Part shown: one piece after another, positions 11,001-17,500 of the stretch
How positions within the stretch are numbered: position 1 is the stretch's first letter
Layout: every line of letters begins with the position of its first letter
From: Nymphaea colorata
Lineage: Eukaryota; Streptophyta; Magnoliopsida; Nymphaeales; Nymphaeaceae
DNA length: 17,500 bases
Direction: 5' to 3'
Assembly: GCF_008831285.2 (NCBI RefSeq)
Contig: NW_022204639.1
Span: 7,501-25,000 of the forward strand
Notes under the pieces: model-generated
The model's input: only the letters and a program-made list of their open reading frames with translations
The model's database searches: none
Told to the model about the DNA's origin: nothing
Position numbers and translations under genes: made by a program

Positions 11001-11045
11001 AAAAACCCGTACTCGATAAATAAAAAAATCCGAGCGCGGGTTTTT
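11001..11045 (+). terminator. Hairpin between psaC and ndhD
   Basis: AAAAACCCG at 11001-11009 pairs with CGGGTTTTT at 11037-11045. The stem continues inward through a T-G wobble and one mismatch to CTCG/CGAG, around an A-rich loop. It ends 32 nt before the ndhD ATG. In plastids such stems usually stabilise processed RNA 3' ends rather than stop the polymerase. Here it would fit a processing site for psaC 3' ends. Confidence 0.65.
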
Positions 11046-11077
11046 CTGGTCAAATCAAAGTGTATTTTGTCTTTACT

Positions 11078-12580
11078 ATGAGTGATTTTTATTGGTTAAC
11101 AATCATTGTTGTTTTGCCCATATCCGCGGGTTCCTTAATTGCTCTTTTCCCTCATAGAGGAAATAAGGTAGTTCGATGGTATACTATCTGTATCTGCTTA
11201 TTTGAACTCCTTCTAACGACCTACGTATTCTGTTATCATTTTAAATTGGACGATCCATTAATCCAATTGGAAGAAGACTTTAACTGGATAAATATTTTTG
11301 ATTTTCACTGGAGACTCGGAATCGACGGACTTTCTATAGGACCCATTTTATTGACAGGATTTATCACTACTTTAGCTACTTCAGCGGCTTGGCCAGTTAC
11401 CCGAAATTCGCGATTGTTCCATTTCCTGATGTTAGCAATGTACAGTGGTCAAATAGGATCATTTTCTTCTCGAGACCTCTTACTTTTTTTCATCATGTGG
11501 GAATTAGAATTAATTCCTGTTTACCTACTTTTATCCATGTGGGGAGGAAAGAAACGTCTGTACTCAGCTACAAAGTTCATTTTGTACACTGCAGGAGGTT
11601 CCATTTTTCTCTTAATGGGAGTTCTAGGTATGGGTTTATATGGTTCCAATGAACCAACATTAAATTTTGAAACATTAGCTAATCAATCGTATCCCGTGGC
11701 ATTGGAAATAATATTTTATTTGGGTTTCCTTATTGCTTATGCTGTCAAATCACCGATCATACCTTTACATACATGGTTGCCAGATACCCATGGAGAGGCG
11801 CATTACAGTACATGTATGCTTCTAGCTGGAATCTTATTAAAAATGGGAGCATACGGGTTGGTTCGGGTCAATATGGAATTATTACCCCACGCCCATTCCA
11901 TATTTTCTCCTTGGTTGATGATAGTAGGGACTATTCAAATAATCTATGCAGCTTTAACTTCTCTTGGTCAACGCAATTTAAAAAAGAGAATAGCCTATTC
12001 TTCCGTATCTCATATGGGTTTCATAATAATAGGAATTAGTTCTATAACCGATGCGGGACTCAATGGAGCTATTTTACAAATCATCTCTCATGGATTTATT
12101 GGTGCTGCACTTTTTTTCCTGGCAGGAACAAGTTATGATAGAATACGTCTTCGTTATCTTAACGAAATGGGGGGAATAGCTATACTAATGCCAAGAATCT
12201 TTACGATGTTCAGTAGCTTCTCAATGGCTTCTCTCGCATTACCAGGAATGAGTGGTTTTGTTGCAGAATTTGTGATATTTTTGGGAATAATTACTAGCCC
12301 AAAATACCTTGTAATGTCAAAAATACTAATTACTTTTGTAATGGCAATTGGAATGATATTAACTCCTATTTATTCATTATCTATGTCACGCCAGATGTTC
12401 TATGGATACAGGTTATTCAATGTTCCCAAGTCTCACTTTGTGGATTCTGGACCACGAGAAATCTTTATTTTGATGTGTATCCTTTTACCTATAATAGGTA
12501 TTGGTATTTATCCAGATTTCGTTCTTTCACTATCAGTTGACAAGGTAGAAACTATTCTATCTAATTACTTTCATGGGTAG
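11078..12580 (+). CDS. ndhD: NDH complex subunit D (ND4-type)
   Basis: NdhD is an antiporter-like proton-pumping membrane subunit (ND4/NuoM family) with about 14 membrane segments. It has 500 residues, the standard length, in one clean frame. Landmarks are [40 protein letters not shown] with E144, [50 protein letters not shown] and [12 protein letters not shown]. The start is a genomic ATG at 11078 ([14 protein letters not shown]). In many angiosperms this codon is ACG and is edited. TCA Ser codons at 128, 225, 433 and 437 match known C-to-U editing sites that restore Leu. Codons 200, 293 and 296 already encode Leu. It follows psaC with a 126-nt spacer. Confidence 0.98.
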   Translation: MSDFYWLTIIVVLPISAGSLIALFPHRGNKVVRWYTICICLFELLLTTYVFCYHFKLDDPLIQLEEDFNWINIFDFHWRLGIDGLSIGPILLTGFITTLATSAAWPVTRNSRLFHFLMLAMYSGQIGSFSSRDLLLFFIMWELELIPVYLLLSMWGGKKRLYSATKFILYTAGGSIFLLMGVLGMGLYGSNEPTLNFETLANQSYPVALEIIFYLGFLIAYAVKSPIIPLHTWLPDTHGEAHYSTCMLLAGILLKMGAYGLVRVNMELLPHAHSIFSPWLMIVGTIQIIYAALTSLGQRNLKKRIAYSSVSHMGFIIIGISSITDAGLNGAILQIISHGFIGAALFFLAGTSYDRIRLRYLNEMGGIAILMPRIFTMFSSFSMASLALPGMSGFVAEFVIFLGIITSPKYLVMSKILITFVMAIGMILTPIYSLSMSRQMFYGYRLFNVPKSHFVDSGPREIFILMCILLPIIGIGIYPDFVLSLSVDKVETILSNYFHG

Positions 12581-12936
12581 CTTTCATGGATGGATTTTTT
12601 TATGGTTATGGGCAGCACAGAAGATCCAATCCAATAATCCTGCACTGCTGTTTACAAACAAATCAATCGTTGGCTAGACCAATCAAAAGGAAAAGAAGAT
12701 TTTTCCTTCTATCAAGTCAAAAATGCAATTAAATGAAGGAAATTGTAATCAGAAATATCTGTAGTTTTTATTATTTAACTACAGATATTTCTGATTACAT
12801 ATATATCTTTACCTTATACATATAATGTATAAATGAGATAATAATATTATGTTAATAATTTATGGTATATGAGAGGGGTATATGAGAATGAAAGGGTATG
12901 TGTACAATCTTTCTATGTATTCTGCAGTTTTTTTCT
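12581..12936. other. Spacer between convergent ndhD and ccsA
   Basis: 356 nt between the 3' ends of two genes that face each other. It contains the 23-bp perfect hairpin at 12744-12799 and a short direct repeat of GGTATATGAGA near 12862-12885. No gene is seen. Confidence 0.7.
12744..12799. terminator. Perfect 23-bp inverted repeat, 10-nt loop
   Basis: The arm at 12744-12766 (starting TGTAATCAGAAATATC) is the exact reverse complement of 12777-12799. The loop is TTTATTATTT. It lies 163 nt after the ndhD stop and 138 nt from the ccsA stop on the other strand. A stem serving both converging transcripts as a 3' end stabiliser is the simplest reading. The loop may flip orientation among relatives, as small plastid hairpins often do. 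Confidence 0.85.
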
Positions 12937-13866
12937 TCAATTAGATGTTTAATGTGAATGAACCATACTATGTAGCCCTCTTCCTAATAGATTGACCCCA
13001 AAATAGCAGATCCAAATTATAAGAAATCCCATAGAAGCCACAATTGCTGAATTTGCACCTTGGCAAACTTTTATTTGTTCTAGTATGTAATAAATCGCGA
13101 ATACGGTCCAAGTAATAAATGCCCAGGTTTCTTTGGGGTCCCAATTCAATAAGATCCCCATGCCTCATTAGCCCATACTGCTCCTGAAAGAATACCTATA
13201 GTTAAAAGGGTAAACCCAAGCCAATGACACGATAACTCCAAGAATCCAATCGCTGAGTCAATTGATACCTGTGATAATTTCTAAACGAAAATTCACGTAT
13301 TGGGTCTCATCAAAAGAAATGAACTAATAATAATGATTGGTTTTACCGAAATATCTATCTTTCTTCTAAACGTAATGACCAGGAGAGTTATGGATAATAA
13401 TGATCCACATAAAAGAGCTGCATAGCTCAACAACATCATACTTACGTGCATCATTAACCAACGGGATTGGAGAGCAGCACTAATATTGCGGATTGATGCA
13501 TTTTAGTTAAAGACCCGAAGTGGCAAAGCCTTGGGTTAAAATAGCGCTTGGGGCGGTTATTTTACTGAAAAAATTCTTATAGTTTCTAAAATATGGAACT
13601 ATATGAATAAGGGAGAAACTCCATGAAAGGAACATTAATGATTCATATAGATCACTTAATGGTACATGTCCCGAATAAATCCAACGAGTAACTAATAATC
13701 CTGTTATACAGAAAAAAGTAGCTATCATGCCTTTTTCTGACGAATCACATAGTCCTACAATTTCATAGACCAAGGTCATCAGATGAGTAGGAATCACAAT
13801 TGAAATGATCGAAAAAGATATGTGAGTTAATATATGTTCTAAAGTTGCAATATCATAAACAATCAT
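12937..13866 (-). CDS. ccsA: Cytochrome c biogenesis protein CcsA, frameshifted
   Basis: CcsA (ycf5) is a thylakoid membrane protein of the system II pathway that delivers and attaches haem to c-type cytochromes on the lumen side. From the ATG at 13864-13866 the first 119 residues are clean: [21 protein letters not shown]...[44 protein letters not shown], to GFATSGL. Family pieces then follow in other frames: [25 protein letters not shown], then [19 protein letters not shown] and [24 protein letters not shown]. The haem-handling WWD motif (WGSYWNWDPKE) is broken by a missing G near 13146. At least nine one-base indels are needed; two of them, near 13063 and 13087, compensate each other. The 930-nt span is slightly under the usual 960 nt or so. 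The length and strong conservation point to a working gene in a poorly sequenced patch. Confidence 0.93.
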
Positions 13867-13969
13867 TTTTGTTTTTATAGTTATAAAAAAAGGGAACCTT
13901 CCTTAATTACCGAATGTAAATATGGTATCGAATTAAAGGATCCGTTGTGTCCTTTTTTGTTTTAGAGAA

Positions 13970-14049
13970 TGCCGCCACTCGGACTCGAACCGAGATGCTC
14001 TAGCACTGCTTCCTAAGAACAGCGTGTCTACCGATTTCACCATGGCGGC
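13970..14049 (-). tRNA. trnL-UAG: tRNA-Leu (UAG)
   Basis: On the minus strand an 80-nt class II tRNA runs from GCCGCCATGG to the discriminator A (complement of T at 13970). The acceptor stem GCCGCCA pairs with TGGCGGC. The anticodon loop is CTTAGGA with anticodon TAG. A long variable arm and the TTCGAGTCC T-arm are present. The CCA tail is not encoded, as usual in plastids. The anticodon stem CTGTT/AGCAG contains one T-G wobble where most plants have C-G. It lies between ccsA and rpl32 as in other SSC regions. Confidence 0.97.
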
Positions 14050-14467
14050 TTGTTCGAAGTAATACTAACTCATGCATATTCAATCGTCGATATGAGAGGT
14101 TCAATGCAATTGCAATAGATGATTATTGAATCAATCGAAGAATAGCCATTCAAGTCAATATTTGAAGTTCCATAATTGTTACTAGCTTACCTTAAGCTTA
14201 GTAATAGTGAATCGATGGGGAAAATAGTGAATCGATGGGGAAAATGGCAATCCCCATCTCGCAAATCATATAAAAAATGCACTCTATTCACTATATTGAA
14301 CCTTGTATCTTGCGTCTAATAACGCCCTTTAAAACACAAATAGTGCCATTTTGAGGGCCCAATATATGATACAGAATCATTAATTTATCCAATCATTGAT
14401 TGATGTTGATTTAGATCATTTGAAGGGTTTCTTATCACATTATTATTTATTCTTTGCTTTTTTTATT
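14050..14467. other. trnL-rpl32 spacer
   Basis: 418 nt, AT-rich, with the 20-bp tandem repeat at 14203-14242. This is the fast-evolving spacer widely used for plant phylogeny. No gene or convincing promoter was recognised. Confidence 0.65.
14203..14242. repeat. 20-bp tandem duplication
   Basis: AATAGTGAATCGATGGGGAA occurs at 14203-14222 and, identical, at 14223-14242. It lies in the trnL-rpl32 spacer, upstream of trnL on that gene's strand. Confidence 0.92.
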
Positions 14468-14627
14468 TCATTTTTTTTGTCGTACAAAAAACCTTTTGAA
14501 TAACCGGTTAGGAAATGGATTTAGCTAAAGAAAAAGCTTTTACCGCTGCCCAATATCCCTTTCTCTTCCAAAAATTTCTACGAATATGCTTTTTTGATAT
14601 AGAAGTACGTTTTTTTGGAACCGCCAT
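14468..14627 (-). CDS. rpl32: 50S ribosomal protein L32, chloroplast, frameshifted near 3' end
   Basis: The gene encodes the bL32 protein of the plastid large ribosomal subunit. From the ATG at 14625-14627 it reads [20 protein letters not shown], then [19 protein letters not shown], and hits TAA at 14508-14510 after 39 residues. The usual C-terminal part (TG-SK-FFVRQ-KK) follows in other frames: ACC GGT TAT TCA AAA GGT directly after the extra TA, then GTA CGA CAA AAA AAA TGA ending at 14468. Two extra bases near 14508 and one missing T in the run near 14486 explain it. The corrected length is 53 codons, typical for angiosperms. It is probably intact in the plant. Confidence 0.9.
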
Positions 14628-15738
14628 GCAAAAATGAACTTTTCTAAGTTGAATGTGAAAGACATGTATTGTTCAAAATAGATCATTAATTCTTTCTTTC
14701 ATATATCTATTATTTAGTTTATAGATTTTCTTCATAACATACAAATATGCGCATATAGCATATAATAGGGACTAAACTAAATTATTGCTAGGGACTCAAA
14801 CTCAAGTTGGAGAATAAAAAGAAAGGAGATTCGATTCGCTAGGTATAACTCTCATAGAAAAAAATAGTTATCTTTTTTCTCTTTTTGAAGTATTCATTAT
14901 CATTATTATTGCATACAATGAAATCTCAGAAGAAAGAAAATTGTACTAATTGTTTCATATCTCCATTCATTAGGATCGATGGTATCAACTACCGATGAAA
15001 TCGACCCCCGCAGATAAATAATATAAAAGAAAAATAAATAAAATAAAAGGTTACAATTCCTATCTCAGTCTATTTCAAATAGACCATATATATAACCTAC
15101 ATATACCTACCGTCGTAATACATTTAATAACAATAACCAGAAATTAATTACCTACATGAGATAAAACAATAAGATTTTCTCTACCAATTGATCCCATTAA
15201 AGCATAGCGCCCCCACGATTCGAATAATACTTTTGGTTCAATGATCCATTACTTGAACATTACTTGAACTTGATTAAGGCAATTTAAGTAACCTTTACTT
15301 CACCTTCTTACTTCACCCATATGGGAGGTTACAAGGTATCATAGAATTTCCCACAAGTTCTGGTGGAAGCCAATCAATCAGTTTCAAATTAAATTTAAAT
15401 TAGTTAATGATTTTGGATAAAAGATCTTGTTGGGTTGAGTTATTTGCGGATCTCATGATCCATATCAAAAGCTAATAATTACTTCACCCCTAGTATTAAG
15501 CAATAATTTGCTTAATTATATCATTTGACCAATTCAATTGTAACTCCTTGGGTCAAATTTTAAATAGTCGAGGAAGAGCGAGATTAATAAAAAGATATTC
15601 TTTTCGTATCCTTATTTGGTTTGTGTTAAAAAAAAAAATAAATAAGAACTGGTGATGAATGTGATTGGGAACAATAATTAATATAATTAATTAGAAGAAA
15701 ATAGAGGAAAAGGTTTGATTTATTTTATTATTATGGTT
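14628..15738. other. rpl32-ndhF spacer
   Basis: 1.1 kb of AT-rich sequence between divergent rpl32 and ndhF. It should hold the promoters of both, but I see no box that I would assign. It contains a small hairpin (15495-15516), repeated TTACTTGAAC and TTACTTCACC words near 15250-15320, and A or T runs. No reading frame with similarity and no tRNA were found. Confidence 0.6.
15495..15516. repeat. Small inverted repeat upstream of ndhF
   Basis: ATTAAGCAA (15495-15503) pairs with TTGCTTAAT (15508-15516) around the loop TAAT. It is a perfect 9-bp stem, AT-rich and weak, 223 nt before ndhF. Function unknown. Confidence 0.5.
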
Positions 15739-17500
15739 ATGGAACGCACATATCAATATGCATGGATTATACCTTTCGTTCCGCTTCTAGTTACTATGTT
15801 AATAGGATTGAACTCCTGCTTAATCGACAGCAACAAAAAATATTCGTCGTATATGGGCTTTTCCCGCTGTTTTATTGTTAAGTATAGTTATGGTCTTTTC
15901 CACTAAGCTGGCGATCCAGCAAATCAATGGTAGCTCAATTTATGAATATCTATGGTCTTGGAGCTATCACTAGTGATTTTTCCTTAGAATTCGGCTACTT
16001 GATTGATCCACTTACTTCTATTATGTCGATATTAATCACTACTGTTGGAATCCTGGTTTTATCTATAGTGATAATTATATGTCTCATGACCGAGGATATT
16101 GAGATTTTTTGCTTATATGAGTTTTTTCAATACAGCGATGCTGGGATTAGTTACTAGTCCCAATTTGATACAAATCCATATTTTTTGGGAACTAGTGGGA
16201 ATGTGTTCCTATCTGTTAATAGGTTTTTGGTTTACCCGACCAATTGCAGCAAATGCCTGTCAAAAAGCGTTTGTGACCAATCGTGTGGGGGATTTTGGTT
16301 TATTATTAGGAATCCTAGGTTTTATTTAATAACAGGTAGTTTCGAATTTCAGGTTTATTCGAAATATTCAATGATTCGATCATTAATAACAATGAGATGA
16401 ATTCCTCATTTGCTACGCTTTGTGCCTTTATTATTCCTCGGTGCAGTTGCTAAATCTGCGCAATTCCCACTTCATGTATGGTTACCTGATGCTATGGAGG
16501 GACCCATCCTATTTCGGCTCTGATACATGCGGCTACTATGGTTAGCCGCAGGAATTTTTTTGTAGCTCGGCTTCTTCCTCTTTTCATAGCCATACCTTAC
16601 ATAATGAATTCATATCTTTGATAGGTGTAATAACGGTACTATTAGGAGCTACCTTAGCTCTTGCTCAAAGAGATATTAAGAGAAGTTTAGCTTATTCCAC
16701 GATGTCTCAATTGGGATACATTATGTTAGCTTTGGGTATAGGTTCTTATCGAGCCGCTTTATTCCATTTGATCACTCATGCTTATTCTAAAGCATTATTG
16801 TTTTTAGGGTCTGGATCAATCATTCATTCCATGGAACCCATTATTGGGTATTCTCCGACTAAGAGTCAGAACATGGTTCTTATGGGCGGTTTAACTAAAT
16901 ATATGCCAATTACAAAAACAACTTTTTTTTTAGGTACACTTTCTCTTTGTGGTATTCCACCCCTCGCTTGTTTTTGGTCCAAAGACGAATTCTTAATGAT
17001 AGTTGGTTGTATTCACCGATTTTTTGCGATAATAGCTTTCTACACAGCAGGATTAACTGCATTTTATATGTTTCGTATGTATTTACTTACTTTCGAAGGG
17101 CATTTACGTAGTCATTTTCAAAATTACAGCGGACACACAAATAGTTCCTTCTATTCAATATCCATATGGGGGCAAGAAGGTTCCAAACCTGTTAGCAGCA
17201 ATTTGCTTTTAACAACAAGGAATAATAATGACAAGTCCTCCTTTTCCAATTGCTCGTTTTCTAATACATATAAAATTGCCGGTTATGTAAGAACCATGCG
17301 ATCATCTTTTAGTACTCATTTTTTCAAAAAAGACTCTCATACTTTACTATATCCGCATGAATCGGACAATACCATGTTATTTCCCCTGCTTATATTGGCC
17401 ATATTTACTTTGTTCGTTGGATGCATAGGAATTAATTTCGGGCACGAAGTAATGGAGGTTGACATATTATCAAAATGGTTAACCCATCGATGAAACTTTT
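15739..17500 (+). CDS. ndhF: NDH complex subunit F (ND5-type), 5' part, heavily frameshifted, 3' end outside window
   Basis: NdhF is the distal antiporter-like proton-pumping subunit (ND5/NuoL family) of the thylakoid NDH complex. The ATG at 15739 gives [23 protein letters not shown], the family start. Conserved pieces follow in shifting frames: [121 protein letters not shown] long frame from 16618 reads [65 protein letters not shown] to [15 protein letters not shown]. About a dozen one-base indels lie between 15810 and 16620, a compensating pair at 16989 and 17020, and a break near 17484 that gives a stop at 17491. About 590 of the usual 740 or so residues are inside the window. Ser codon 97 (TCG at 16026) matches a known editing site. 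Confidence 0.94.

Noticed and set aside
11389-12039. Two alternative-frame ORFs of 87-88 codons inside ndhD
   Set aside because: They overlap an intact, fully conserved ndhD frame and look like chance shadows.
14628-15738. Possible small RNA gene or extra ribosomal gene in the rpl32-ndhF spacer
   Set aside because: I could not recognise any tRNA fold, conserved RNA or protein similarity by eye; a covariance-model search would be needed to claim one.

Overview
The window is chloroplast DNA: almost the whole small single-copy (SSC) region of a land-plant plastid genome, most likely a flowering plant. The gene order is the standard SSC order, here read as ycf1 (3' part) - rps15 - ndhH - ndhA - ndhI - ndhG - ndhE - psaC - ndhD on the plus strand, then ccsA, trnL-UAG and rpl32 on the minus strand, then ndhF on the plus strand running off the right edge. 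The presence of ycf1 argues against grasses. A full set of SSC ndh genes argues against Pinaceae, Gnetales and most non-photosynthetic parasites. I cannot name the family or genus from sequence alone.

Layout. Positions 1-4166 hold the 3' part of ycf1 (TIC214, protein import). Positions 4167-4607 are a spacer with a 29-bp unit repeated three times. Positions 4608-12580 are the rps15 and ndhH-A-I-G-E-psaC-ndhD block. It encodes one ribosomal protein, six subunits of the chloroplast NDH complex and the PsaC iron-sulfur subunit of photosystem I. ndhA is split by a group II intron. Positions 12581-12936 lie between convergent ndhD and ccsA and hold a perfect 23-bp hairpin. Positions 12937-14627 carry ccsA (cytochrome c haem attachment), trnL-UAG and rpl32 on the minus strand. 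A spacer of about 1.1 kb follows, then ndhF (truncated by the window end).

Most of these genes serve photosynthetic electron transport. NdhA, D, E, F and G form membrane segments of the ferredoxin-dependent NDH complex. NdhH and NdhI belong to its stromal connecting arm. PsaC passes electrons to ferredoxin, the NDH donor. CcsA attaches haem to c-type cytochromes. rps15, rpl32 and trnL serve translation, and Ycf1 serves import.

The most striking property is technical rather than biological. Single-base insertions and deletions, most of them in short homopolymers, break ycf1 (about 217-1300), ndhH (one site), ndhA exon 2, ccsA, rpl32 and ndhF. Long stretches between them (1305-5490 and 8030-12937) are clean. 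Between the indels the proteins are well conserved, so I read these as sequence or assembly errors in patches of weak coverage rather than real gene decay. A nuclear or mitochondrial copy of plastid DNA is the main alternative. I found no sign of a previously undescribed system. The items of real interest are the repeats, the hairpins, and the pattern of retained and lost RNA-editing sites in ndhD and ndhA.
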